Below, one piece after another: positions 1-8,030 of a stretch of 64,000 nt of DNA. Below the pieces are notes generated by a model. That model did not search any database. It was not told the DNA's origin and saw only the letters and a list, made by a program, of their open reading frames with translations. The DNA lies in NCBI RefSeq assembly GCF_024345575.1, contig NZ_JAGQBJ010000001.1, positions 248,001-312,000 of the forward strand. The letters are read 5' to 3'. Source of the stretch: Cyanobium sp. Morenito 9A2. Its GTDB lineage: Bacteria > Cyanobacteriota > Cyanobacteriia > PCC-6307 > Cyanobiaceae. Numbering within the stretch: the first letter of the stretch is position 1; each line of letters starts with the position of its first letter. Made by a program: the position numbers and the translations under genes.

Positions 1-406
1 GCACCTGGGCCTGCTCGGGGTCGTCCACCCGGCTGATCGGCAACTGCCGCTCCCAGGTGCCCAGGGCGGCGTTGACGGCCCCCAGCCAGCGCCGTTGCCA
101 GACAAGCGCCGCTTCAGTGCCTTCGATGGGCTCCACCCAGACACACCAGTGGCTACGGCGGGCCCAGCCAGCAGGGGTCGGTCTGATCCTGTCTCGGTAG
201 TCGTCGGGGCTTGGGGGCGGGAGGTCTGTGGGCCGCCGGGGCACCTGGTCGCTGTCAAGCACCCGCACGGCGCCGGCGGCGGGGCATGGCTCGTGAGCGT
301 CGTTGGCCTCCGCGACACTGCCCCCAGGTCCGCCAGCCTGCCCACCCCCCTGGAGGAGCAGAACGAGCAGAGAGCCCAGCATCGGCAGCAGCAGAGCTGC
401 CAGCAC
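1..406 (-). CDS. Partial secreted protein, possible protease-like
   Basis: This is an open reverse-strand frame cut off by the window start, so the C-terminus is missing. From a GTG at 406 it encodes a hydrophobic stretch (about residues 1-19, rich in Leu/Val), a Gly-rich linker and then a soluble region with several Trp residues (SHWCVWVEPI, WQRRWLGAV, LGTWERQLPI). It lies just downstream of the DUF2214 gene on the same strand. The Trp-rich region reminds me of predicted secreted Zn-dependent protease-like proteins of Synechococcus, but no HExxH motif is visible in the part present, so the function is a guess. There is no ATG, and a start further upstream is possible. Confidence 0.45.
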   Translation of the reverse strand, partial: MLAALLLPMLGSLLVLLLQGGGQAGGPGGSVAEANDAHEPCPAAGAVRVLDSDQVPRRPTDLPPPSPDDYRDRIRPTPAGWARRSHWCVWVEPIEGTEAALVWQRRWLGAVNAALGTWERQLPISRVDDPEQAQV

Positions 407-486
407 CCGGGGGGAGCGCCCACGCCCAGGCGGGCGGGACCCAGGGCTGGAGCGGGGGCCACCAGCGGCCTTCGGTTGCCGGGGTC

Positions 487-975
487 TCAGCCCCCCAGCC
501 CCACACCCCGGGCCATCAGGGTGGCCAGCAGGGGGATGGCGGCGAAGCCCGCCAGTTCGATGTTCAGGATCCAGGCGAGGCGGTTGGCGAGCGCTTCGCT
601 CACTTGGGGCAGTTCCCCCTTGCGCAGAGGAAGGGCCCAGAGGATGTAGGTGACCGTGGGATAGAGCGAGAGGGTGCCCACCGCCAGGTAGAGACCCACC
701 TTCCACCAGAACACGGGGTTGGTGGTGTAGAAGTCGCTCCCCTGGCCGAAATAGAGCACCCGCAGGATGCCGCTCACCAGCAGGGTGAGGGCGGCGATTC
801 CGTAGACCACATCGGTGATCACCATCAAGGTGGCTTCACTGCGGCTGGGGTTGGCCTTGATCAGGCGCCGCTCCAGCACCAGGGCGCCGAAGCTGAGCAT
901 CACGCTCAGATAGTGGGCATAGGCCACCCCGGCGCTGGTGAACACATCGCTGGGCAGAACGGCGAGGCCAGGCAT
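487..975 (-). CDS. DUF2214 family membrane protein
   Basis: A 162-residue protein with about four predicted membrane helices (residues about 15-35, 48-72, 85-108, 133-157), matching the usual size and pattern of DUF2214 proteins, which are common in cyanobacteria and proteobacteria and of unknown function. Conserved-looking features are an early AYAHYLSVM segment and FWWKVGLYL in the third helix. The ATG at 975 is the natural start. The next reverse-strand gene begins about 80 bases downstream, so the two may be cotranscribed. Confidence 0.75.
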   Translation of the reverse strand: MPGLAVLPSDVFTSAGVAYAHYLSVMLSFGALVLERRLIKANPSRSEATLMVITDVVYGIAALTLLVSGILRVLYFGQGSDFYTTNPVFWWKVGLYLAVGTLSLYPTVTYILWALPLRKGELPQVSEALANRLAWILNIELAGFAAIPLLATLMARGVGLGG

Positions 976-1691
976 CGGAGCGGAATTCTGAGCCCGCCGA
1001 CCGTAGCGAGGGTCCGGGCGAGGCGCGCGCTGCCCTTTAGTAGCCCGGTCCCCCGGGCGATGGGCCGCTCGAAGGCCCCTCGGCTGGTGATCTGCCCGGG
1101 ATCGGCTCCCAGCGGTAGCCCACCGGTCAGCAGGACCCCACCCCCGGCCGTCAGGGACTTGTTAGGGGGGCCTGCCCGGGCCCCGCGCCAGCGCTCACCG
1201 AGCGGGGGGCCTGGTGCTTCCCCTGGCCAGGCACGACCAGGGCATCAGGCTCGATCTGCTCGATCTGGCCGCAGCGCCGCCGTCTGCCGCGAAGGCCCAG
1301 ATGTTCTCCCTGCCTTGGCAGGAGCTGGAGGAACGGCCGGCCGGCGAGCAACGGCGAGTCGCTCTCGGGCTGCAGGCCCCGCTCCCCAGCGGCTTGGATC
1401 CATCCACAGGGCTTGTCCGGCTCGCGGGTGAGTCCGTGCCGCCTGCTCCGGGGCTTGCTGGTGCAGGACGGCCCCAGTGCCCGGGAGCGCCCGCTGGTGA
1501 CCTTGCCTTGCGGTCACGATGGGAACGGGTAGGGGCGAACGCTCGTGCCATTGGCCCAACGGCCGGGCTGCAGGGCGGTCTGGGGGGGGCTGACGGCGAT
1601 CACCAACGCTTGGGGCGGATGACCCTCACTCGACCAGAGCCCCAGGAGCGACTCACAATGGGGCTGTTCTTTCCTTGGGCGGGGCCGATCC
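976..1691. other. Gene-poor 0.7-kb interval
   Basis: No gene can be supported here. The overlapping open frames on both strands are what high G+C produces. The most protein-like stretch is a plus-strand frame at about 1214-1430 (segments such as RLDLLDLAAAPPS and FSLPWQELEERPAGE). It has reasonable codon use but no recognisable family, and it runs in frame into the region upstream of the YkvA gene. It may be a decayed gene fragment. Confidence 0.4.
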
Positions 1692-2060
1692 ATGCCATCA
1701 GCCAACGGCGCTGCGGATGCGGTGGATGCGGAGGTGCTGGAGAGCACCGTCGTCGACGAGGGGGCCCTGCGCGGACTGCTGCGTCGAGCTGGCCGATTGC
1801 TGGCGCGTCCGGCGATCGAGTGCCTGGAGTTGCTGCTCGATGGCGACACCCCTTACCAGGTGCGTTTCACGATGTTGGCGGCGCTCACCTACCTGCTCCT
1901 GCCCCTGGATCTGATCCCCGATTTCATCCCAGCGGCCGGCTTCAGCGACGATCTGGTGGCGCTCACGGCCCTGCTCGGTCTCTGCGGCCGGCACTTGACC
2001 CCGGAAATTCGGCTGCGGGCGCAGCGCAAACTGGACCGCTGGTTCCCCCCCAGCCGGTGA
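1692..2060 (+). CDS. YkvA family (DUF1232) protein
   Basis: A 122-residue protein containing the DUF1232/YkvA core at about residues 50-85: a hydrophobic segment followed by LLPLDLIPDFIPAAGFSDDL, the family hallmark (xPxDxIPDxIPxxGxxDD). Family members are small membrane-associated proteins of unknown function. The stop codon overlaps the start of the next gene in TGATG, suggesting translational coupling. The start ATG at 1692 is one of several possible, since the frame is open for a long way upstream. Confidence 0.82.
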   Translation: MPSANGAADAVDAEVLESTVVDEGALRGLLRRAGRLLARPAIECLELLLDGDTPYQVRFTMLAALTYLLLPLDLIPDFIPAAGFSDDLVALTALLGLCGRHLTPEIRLRAQRKLDRWFPPSR

Positions 2061-2374
2061 TGGCCACCCTCAGCAGCGAGCAGCTGGATGATCTGCAGAC
2101 CTTCCTGAAGGAATGGCTGCGTCACACCGGCCGCACCCAGGCCGACCTGCGCCGTGCCCTGCGGGCCAGTTCGATCCGTATGCCGGTGCTGCTGGGTGAA
2201 CTTGAGCGCACCTATGGCCGCGCCGGCCTCACCGGCCTGGCTGAGCGTCTCTGTGGCATTGAGGAACAGTGGCAGGGCGAGGAGGGTGCCGCAGAGGCGG
2301 GGACTGATTTTGATGATCCCCTCGGTCAGCTCGATCTCCTGTTGGAGGAGATCCGCGCCGACCTCAACCCTTGA
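2060..2374 (+). CDS. Conserved hypothetical acidic protein
   Basis: A 104-residue protein beginning at the ATG that overlaps the stop of the YkvA gene by one base. It is soluble and acidic towards the C-terminus (FDDPLGQLDLLLEEI). The first 65 residues look helical and slightly reminiscent of a helix-turn-helix (TQADLRRALRASSIRMPVLLGELER), where the TQADLRRAL segment resembles the first helices of XRE-type domains. No enzyme motif is present. The overlap indicates expression with the YkvA gene. Function unknown. Confidence 0.65.
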   Translation: MATLSSEQLDDLQTFLKEWLRHTGRTQADLRRALRASSIRMPVLLGELERTYGRAGLTGLAERLCGIEEQWQGEEGAAEAGTDFDDPLGQLDLLLEEIRADLNP

Positions 2375-2411
2375 GGGGCGCAGGCAGACTGGGAGGAGCC
2401 CACGACGCTGA

Positions 2412-2756
2412 ATGCCCATGTCCTCGCCCTTGCCACGGCTGTTCGGGAGATCAGGACTGTTCGGCCGATTTGCCCTGTTCGTGAGAGTCGCGCCGCTGGG
2501 GAGATTTCTGTTGACTGGGCCGATGCTCCTGGGCCTCGGGGCCAGCGCGCTCGTGCTGGCCGACACCGGGGCCCAGGCCCAAAGCCAGCAGTTTCTGCTC
2601 AGCCCTGGCAACCGCGGCAAGGTGGGCCCCAGCACCACGGTTACGCCCGAGAACTGCGTCACCGCCGCCGATGGCTCGGTGACCTGTGACACCAAGCTCG
2701 TGAACCCTCCTGGGGATACCCCCGCCAAGCCCCTGTTCAGCCCCTTCAGCCAGTGA
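2412..2756 (+). CDS. Secreted hypothetical protein
   Basis: A 114-residue protein with an N-terminal signal or anchor: an Arg-rich start, a hydrophobic stretch around residues 33-52 and a probable cleavage site near AQA-QSQQ. The N-terminus repeats a short F/L-G-R pattern (LFGRSGLFGRF and again PLGRF). The mature part has two Cys (ENCVTA and TCDTKL) eleven residues apart, which could form a disulfide, and is Pro/Thr-rich. Its stop overlaps the GTG start of the following PsiE-like gene. I do not recognise the family. Confidence 0.55.
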   Translation: MPMSSPLPRLFGRSGLFGRFALFVRVAPLGRFLLTGPMLLGLGASALVLADTGAQAQSQQFLLSPGNRGKVGPSTTVTPENCVTAADGSVTCDTKLVNPPGDTPAKPLFSPFSQ

Positions 2757-3277
2757 ATCGTCTCCTGAGAATGCTCTGGGACGATCAGGCCTTCCTGAGG
2801 GCGATTGACCGGGGGGAGAGGCTGCTGGCCAAGGGCCTGTCGCTGATTCTGGCGTTGGTGGTGGTGGTGGCCAGCTTCCAGTTGCTGCAACAGGTCTGGA
2901 GTGATTTCCTCAACAGCGAAACCACCTGGCTGGGTGATGAACTCACGCGGGTGCTGGGTGATGTGCTCAACGTGCTGATCGCCCTGGAGGTGCTGCAGAA
3001 CCTGACCGCCTACCTGCGCCGCAAGGTGGTCCAGATCGAGTTGGTGCTGGTCACTGCGCTCACCGCCGTGGCCCGGAAGGTGATCGTTCTTCCTCCAGGC
3101 GCCGAGGACAAGCCGTTGTTGCTGGCCGGCCTGGGCCTTGTCGTGCTGGCCCTGGCGGCGGCCTATTGGCTGGTGCGCCAGCCGACGGTCAGGTCGTCGT
3201 TTCCACAAAGAGGGCGAGCCAGAGGGTTCCTGGGGCGGGATCGGTCCCCTCGACCCGATGACGACGGTGGGGACTGA
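2753..3277 (+). CDS. PsiE-like membrane protein
   Basis: A 174-residue membrane protein starting at a GTG that overlaps the preceding stop. It has the arrangement of the PsiE (phosphate-starvation-inducible E) family: a first helix at about residues 28-48, a TTWLGDELTRVLGDVLNVLIALE segment leading into the second helix, charged LTAYLRRKVVQIELVLVTALTAVARKVIV, and a last helix around 120-140. In this family the function is unknown. The final 89 bases overlap the oppositely oriented Nif11-cupin gene, so the basic tail past residue 145 may not be conserved. Confidence 0.75.
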   Translation: MNRLLRMLWDDQAFLRAIDRGERLLAKGLSLILALVVVVASFQLLQQVWSDFLNSETTWLGDELTRVLGDVLNVLIALEVLQNLTAYLRRKVVQIELVLVTALTAVARKVIVLPPGAEDKPLLLAGLGLVVLALAAAYWLVRQPTVRSSFPQRGRARGFLGRDRSPRPDDDGGD

Positions 3278-3716
3278 TCAACAGGGTGTCCCCCACCGCC
3301 AGTTCCAGGGGCTGGGGGTCATCCTCGAACCGCAGCCTGGCGCTGCCCCGCAGCAGCAGCACCCATTCCGTCGCGCTCTGGTCATACCAGTGGCCTGCGG
3401 GGGTGGCTGCTGAGCAGGAATGGATTCGCTCCAGTCGCAAGCCGGATCTTTCCAGGAGAACCATGCTTTGCTCCTGGCCAGGCGGCGGACAGGGGCCGGC
3501 GAGCAGGTTGCTGGTCCGAGCCACCGCAGGGGTGTCGGTTTCGCCCCAGCGGCGGCCGATGCTGAATCCGCAGACGGCCGCCAGAGCCACCACCTGATCG
3601 TGGTCAGAGCAGTCCCGCAGGGCCTCCCGCAGGGCTGGATCCGCTTCGCTCAGGGCCACGAAGGCCTGAAGCTGGCGCACCTTGTCAAGAAAACGCTGCA
3701 GGTCGGCTTCGGCCAT
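3189..3716 (-). CDS. Nif11-domain / cupin fusion protein
   Basis: A 175-residue two-domain protein. Residues 1-60 match the Nif11 leader-like domain (ADLQRFLDKVRQLQAFVAL, then DHDQVVALAAVCGFSIG), normally found alone or as the leader of ribosomal peptide precursors. Residues 85-172 form a small cupin: the first motif contains HWYDQSATEWVLLLRGSA and the second GDTLLISPHRRHRVEG, giving candidate metal-binding His residues. The start ATG overlaps the stop of the GNAT acetyltransferase upstream (ATGA), so the two are probably translated together. The fusion is uncommon. It may act as a small-molecule sensor or modifying enzyme, but that is inference. Confidence 0.75.
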   Translation of the reverse strand: MAEADLQRFLDKVRQLQAFVALSEADPALREALRDCSDHDQVVALAAVCGFSIGRRWGETDTPAVARTSNLLAGPCPPPGQEQSMVLLERSGLRLERIHSCSAATPAGHWYDQSATEWVLLLRGSARLRFEDDPQPLELAVGDTLLISPHRRHRVEGTDPAPGTLWLALFVETTT

Positions 3717-4216
3717 CAGATCGGCTCAGGCAGGCGGGGCTCAAGGCCGACCAGGGCCTTGCTCATGCGAAATCGGCTGAACGGCACACCCGCGATCAGC
3801 AGCGCTTCGGGATGATCCACCTGCCAGCCCCGGCGCTCCAGCAGGGGGCGCGAGAGCTTGCTGGCTTCGGTGCTAAGGCGCATGACGCCCATTGTGTGGC
3901 TGTGCTGCTCCAGCGCCGCCAGAAGGGCCGAGGCGCGTCCCTGCCGGCTGGAGCGGCCGCGGCAATAGAGCAGCGAGAGACGATCGATCGGCTGCAGCAC
4001 GGCGAAGGCCTCGATCGTGGTGCCCCCCTGCGAGCAGCTGACCAGGCCGAAACCCGCCCTCAGCTCCGCCAGCAGGGCGGCGCTCGTGCCGAGGCCCGCC
4101 CAGACCTCCACCTGGCGCGGGCTGTAGACGGGCGGGCCCTGATCAATCACCGCCTGTCGGTAGACCTCGATCACCTGGGGGAGGTCATCGGGCTCAAGGG
4201 GGCGAAGCTGGGCCAT
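3716..4216 (-). CDS. GNAT family acetyltransferase-like
   Basis: A 166-residue protein. The open frame continues upstream to 4351, but the conserved domain begins at the ATG at 4216 (AQLRPLEPDDLPQVIEVYRQAV), a typical GNAT start. The acetyl-CoA-binding part is RGRSSRQGRASALLAALEQH, and the C-terminal strand is RRGWQVDHPEALLI with the W/Y-rich end of the fold. The motif A Gly pattern is degenerate (R-x-x-R-Q-G-R-A), so cofactor binding should be tested. It overlaps the Nif11-cupin gene by four bases (ATGA). Substrate unknown. Confidence 0.7.
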   Translation of the reverse strand: MAQLRPLEPDDLPQVIEVYRQAVIDQGPPVYSPRQVEVWAGLGTSAALLAELRAGFGLVSCSQGGTTIEAFAVLQPIDRLSLLYCRGRSSRQGRASALLAALEQHSHTMGVMRLSTEASKLSRPLLERRGWQVDHPEALLIAGVPFSRFRMSKALVGLEPRLPEPI

Positions 4217-4343
4217 AGGACTAAGTTGACTGGGAAGCTGCGAAGAATTGAAAAGAGTTTTGCCGCTTCCTTGATGGGGCAATCCCCCGGGCGGCTGCGC
4301 CTTTTTACGGTTTGAGCCTGTCCATGGAGCGGAGCTGAAGGCC

Positions 4344-4580
4344 ATGGCCACCCAAAAACCTCTAACGATCGGCGAACTGGAGGCGGGGTTTTCTGCCTAT
4401 TGCATGGCCCTGCGTCGGTTGGTGGGTGAAGAGCGGGGGCTGGAGAAGATTGAGCGCACATTGTGCTGGCACAACCTTCAGCGCCTTCATGATTCCCTCC
4501 CCCAGCGCTATAGATCGCCAACGGAGCTCTATCAGCGCTACGAGCGCACCCGCCGCGCCGGTGGTGATAAGCCCGAGTAA
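4344..4580 (+). CDS. DUF3136-like small protein
   Basis: A 78-residue soluble protein (LTIGELEAGFSAYCMALRR, then IERTLCWHNLQRLHDSLPQRY, then SPTELYQRYER). This matches the DUF3136 family as I remember it, which is restricted to marine and freshwater picocyanobacteria. It stands alone between the divergent GNAT gene and the decayed AbrB copy. The ATG at 4344 fits the family start. Function unknown. Confidence 0.7.
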   Translation: MATQKPLTIGELEAGFSAYCMALRRLVGEERGLEKIERTLCWHNLQRLHDSLPQRYRSPTELYQRYERTRRAGGDKPE

Positions 4581-4643
4581 TTGGTTGTGCTAAAAGAAAG
4601 CTTAAGGCCCGATGGTGCACTTTTGACCTTTGAAGTTTAACGC

Positions 4644-5066
4644 AACGTTGATGTCACACCGTCGAGTTGCGATCGGCTCTCCAAGGTCAAAGAACTTGGA
4701 GATGGGAGCAACTCCGATGGCGTGTGTACCGCTGGCTACGTCTCCACTGGTAAGGATGGCGGCGCGGCGCTGACTGTCACGGCCCTCCACGAAGCGCTGC
4801 TGGAGGCCAGGGGCGTTGAGCCCGACGTCAGCGGCAAGGTCGGCAGGGGAGGCCGCAGGCTCAGCTCCATCGCCACGGTGCAGGGAAAGGGCAGTCCGCT
4901 GATCGGCACGGCCTCCACCGCCCTGTGGGATCTCAGGCCCGGCGATGAAGTCGAGATCAAGATTGGCCGCCAGCAGACCCGCCTGATCCCCGCCGGCGCC
5001 AGCGAAGATGACAGGGATAGGCATCTGGTCGAGGCTTCTATGGGGAGGTCTTTGGTGCGATCTTGA
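4644..5066 (+). pseudogene. Decayed copy of AbrB-like (cyAbrB) gene
   Basis: The frame from 4644 to 5066 translates to a diverged copy of the protein at 10091-10462. Shared blocks include VKELGD, AGYVST-KDG, EALLEA-GV, KVGRGGRRLSS/KGGRKLSY, IATVQGKGS/VATVQGNGN and RPGDEVEIKIGR/KPGDDFEIKLGR. Similarity extends left past the first usable start (GTG at 4722) to a CDRLSK segment equivalent to SDLLAK, but the ATG/GTG of the parent is gone and a TAA lies just before it. The acidic tail of the parent is replaced by unrelated residues. It is probably a non-functional duplicate, although a shorter product from 4722 would keep most of the domain. Confidence 0.75.
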
Positions 5067-5245
5067 GCGCCTTGTTCGTGGAGCGCCCCACCGGGCAAGC
5101 CGTGTACGTGCCCCGTGCTGGGGTGTGGTCCAGGGCGCAGGCGGCCAGCGGCCAGGGTCGAATCCCTTTGACAGCGTTCCATCCGCGGGGACCGCTGCAG
5201 GGCTCCTTAGGTGATGAACTCCGTTGACCCGATCGCGTGACCATC

Positions 5246-8026
5246 TCATGGGAGGGTCACCACTGACCCGCCCAGGGGGGCGTCACTCAGATCGCCATAA
5301 TCCCCTGGTGTGCAGGTCAACAGGATCACCTGCACCCCCTGCTTCACCCCCACACCCAGCATTCGCTTGAGCATCGGTAGACGTTCAGGATCCGTGTTGG
5401 TGAAAGCATCGTCGAACACCAGGGGTAGGGCGCCGTCGTAGGCGGGCAGCAGCACTTCCGCCAATGCCAGCCGCAGGGCGCCGGCCAGTTGTTCGCGCAG
5501 GCCGCCACTCAGCCGCTCGAAGCTGAAACTTTCGCCCGCCTGGCGAAGCAGCAGTTCCTGGAAACCCTGCTGCGGATCGAAGCGCACCTGGGGGGCATCG
5601 CCGGGCTGGCCCAGGGCCTGTAGGTAGGGAGCCAGGGCGGCGGCCAGCGGCGCGCCGTAGCGGTGGGTGAGATCGTCCTGGGCCACCAGAAAAAGGCTCT
5701 GCAGCAACTGCAGGGCGCTGATGTGTCGCTCGACGGCGGCACGTTCGGCCTGGGCCGTCTCCCACTCGGCCTGGCGGTACTCCAGCTCGGCGATCGGATC
5801 GCTGGCGCTGTAGCTGCTGATGAGCTGTTCGCACTGCCCCTTGCGGGTGAGGAGGCCTTCTTTCTCCTGCTCCAGCCGGTTCCGCCCAGCGTTGATCCGG
5901 GCCTCCAGCTCTGAGAGGGGGGCGGTGGCCGCGCTCGGGGTCGGGGCCGCACCACGCTTCTGTCCAGGCCCCGAGCCTGGCGGGGCCGGCTGCCCCGGGC
6001 GCTCCAGATCCGCCAGCTCCCGCCCCAGCGCCCCCAGTGCCCGCTCCCCTGCGCCTACGGCCGCGGCCTGGGCCTGAAGGGCGGCGGAGAGCTGCTCCAG
6101 ATCACCGTGGCTGTTCAGCAATTCCTGTTGCCGCTGCTCCAGGGCCGCCAGGGAGCCTTGGAGCTGATCAATCCGTTGGCGCTGCTGCGCTTGCCGCCGC
6201 GTCAGCTCACGATCCTGCTCACGCGCGCTGTCCAAGCTGCGCTGGCTGGCCTCTTGGGATTCGTTGAGATGCTTGAGTTGGCGGCGTCCCTCGGCGAGGG
6301 CCCGCTCCAGTTGCTCCAGGTGACCCGGTTCTGGCTCACGGGTGAGCGGTTCGCCTTCAGGCACCGGGACGTTCACCGCTGCCTCCAGGCTCGCCTGCAG
6401 CTGCGCCCGGCGCGGGGCCAGCGCAGCGAGCCGTTCGGCCAGCCCGTTCCAGGGGATGCTGCTGGCGCTCTGGCGCAGGTTGGTCAGGTCCGTCTGCAAC
6501 TGGTGCCGCTGCCGCTCGATCGCTTCGGCGGCCTCGCTGCCGCTCACCTGCAACTGCTCCTGCAGCGCCGCCAGCGCCGCGCGCTCCTCCTGCCGCTGCC
6601 GCTGGGCCTGGGCCAAAGCATCTCCGCCACCGGGGCTGATCCGTAGCCGCACCCCGCCACCGATTCGGAGCTCCGTGGGCTCGAGCAGAATCTGCGCTGA
6701 TCCCGCCTCCAGGGGCCTTCCCCCCAGATCCACGGCGCTCTCGCCGCTGAGGAGTTCCACGCTGGTGGCCATCGCCTCGCAGCGGGCCTCCGTCTGCTGG
6801 GCGCGTTGTTCGGCCTCGCGCAACCGCTTGACCTGGGCCTGGTCGATCGCCGGCAGCACCGCCAGGGCCGCCTTGGCTCCCTCGGCCTGGACCTGCAGCT
6901 CCTCGAACTGGCGGTGGTGGAGCAACATCTGACGCTCGCTTGCCTCCAGTCGCATCAGTTCAAGGCGCCACTCCAGCCGTTCTTGTTGCGCCCGAAGGCT
7001 CTTGGCCTGGGCCGTCAGCCGCGCCTGGTGCTCTTGCCGCTCCTGCTGTTGGTGCTGCAGTTCCCCCAGGGCCCCGCTGGTTTGATCCAACTCCGCCTGG
7101 AGCTGCCGCTGCTCCTGGAGCTGGCTCAGGCGTTGGCTGCTGAGCGCCTGGACCTGCTGGAGGGTGGTGGTCAGCAGCTGCAACCGTTGGCGAGGGGGCT
7201 CCAGTTCCGCCTGCTGAAGGCGCCAGCTGTGGACGAGGGTCTGGCGCTGCTCGAGGGCCGGGCGCTCCTGGCGTTCGATCTGCTCAAGCCGTTGCTCCAG
7301 GCCCCGAAGTTGCTCCATCGAGGCCTCCAGTTCCTCGCAGCGGCCCTGGGCCAGGTGCCGGCGCCGCTGGGCTTCCTGCTCCCCCTGGCGCACCAGGGCC
7401 AGGGGGGATCCTGCTCGCACCCGGCCAGTGGCCGTGAAGGTGAGCGCAAGCTCTTCCTGGATCCGCCCCAGCACCTGACGGTCCAGGGCGGAATGCAGGG
7501 CCCCACTGTCGCCCCGAATCTGCAGTTGCTCCACCAGACGCCCCAGGTCGTAGCGCTCACCGCCTCCCGCCAGGGGATTGGCGCCCCCCTCCCCCTGGCG
7601 CACCCAGAGGTGCGCCCAGCGTTCAGGCAGTTGGGCAATCCGCCGCCCCTCCACGGGCTCTCCCACCCCCAGCAGCTGGGCCAGGGCCTCGTCGGCGGCG
7701 CTGCCGGAGAGGGCGAGGCCCCCGTCGTTGCTGAGCTGGCAGGTGCCGCTGGCCCCTGAAAAGCGTTTGCGCACCTGCCAGCGCTGGCCGGAGGCCTCGA
7801 AGCGGATCTCCACCTCCGGCTGTCCGCCGTGACGCCTGGCGCGCAGCTCCTCCACCCCGCGGCCCGTGGCGGTGGCCTTCAGGAACAGACCCTTGTGCAG
7901 GGCCTCCACCAGTGTGCTCTTGCCGACCTCATTGGGACCGCCGATCACCGTGAGGCCTGGAGCGAAGCTCAGCTCGAGGTCGCGGTGCACGCGCACCCGG
8001 CGCAGGTGGCAGGAAAGCAGTCGCAT
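5246..8026 (-). CDS. Rad50/SbcC/YhaN-like SMC-type ATPase
   Basis: A 926-residue coiled-coil ATPase. The N-terminus carries the Walker A motif GGPNEVGKST (residues 29-38). The middle 600 residues are Gln/Glu/Leu/Arg-rich coiled coil, and the C-terminus has an ABC-type signature LSGGLREQL followed by Walker B LPLVFDDAF and a NTDPERL D-loop. It lies four bases after the Mre11-like gene, as expected for a nuclease complex handling DNA ends. No CxxC zinc hook is visible in the coiled coil (only isolated Cys), so it resembles Bacillus YhaN more than canonical Rad50/SbcC. The partner is YhaO/SbcD-like. Confidence 0.85.
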   Translation of the reverse strand: MRLLSCHLRRVRVHRDLELSFAPGLTVIGGPNEVGKSTLVEALHKGLFLKATATGRGVEELRARRHGGQPEVEIRFEASGQRWQVRKRFSGASGTCQLSNDGGLALSGSAADEALAQLLGVGEPVEGRRIAQLPERWAHLWVRQGEGGANPLAGGGERYDLGRLVEQLQIRGDSGALHSALDRQVLGRIQEELALTFTATGRVRAGSPLALVRQGEQEAQRRRHLAQGRCEELEASMEQLRGLEQRLEQIERQERPALEQRQTLVHSWRLQQAELEPPRQRLQLLTTTLQQVQALSSQRLSQLQEQRQLQAELDQTSGALGELQHQQQERQEHQARLTAQAKSLRAQQERLEWRLELMRLEASERQMLLHHRQFEELQVQAEGAKAALAVLPAIDQAQVKRLREAEQRAQQTEARCEAMATSVELLSGESAVDLGGRPLEAGSAQILLEPTELRIGGGVRLRISPGGGDALAQAQRQRQEERAALAALQEQLQVSGSEAAEAIERQRHQLQTDLTNLRQSASSIPWNGLAERLAALAPRRAQLQASLEAAVNVPVPEGEPLTREPEPGHLEQLERALAEGRRQLKHLNESQEASQRSLDSAREQDRELTRRQAQQRQRIDQLQGSLAALEQRQQELLNSHGDLEQLSAALQAQAAAVGAGERALGALGRELADLERPGQPAPPGSGPGQKRGAAPTPSAATAPLSELEARINAGRNRLEQEKEGLLTRKGQCEQLISSYSASDPIAELEYRQAEWETAQAERAAVERHISALQLLQSLFLVAQDDLTHRYGAPLAAALAPYLQALGQPGDAPQVRFDPQQGFQELLLRQAGESFSFERLSGGLREQLAGALRLALAEVLLPAYDGALPLVFDDAFTNTDPERLPMLKRMLGVGVKQGVQVILLTCTPGDYGDLSDAPLGGSVVTLP

Positions 8027-8030
8027 CGGT

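Noticed and set aside
4602-5249. Reverse-strand frame of 215 codons in the AbrB remnant
   Set aside because: It is antisense to the decayed regulator copy and has no family; the plus-strand similarity explains the region.
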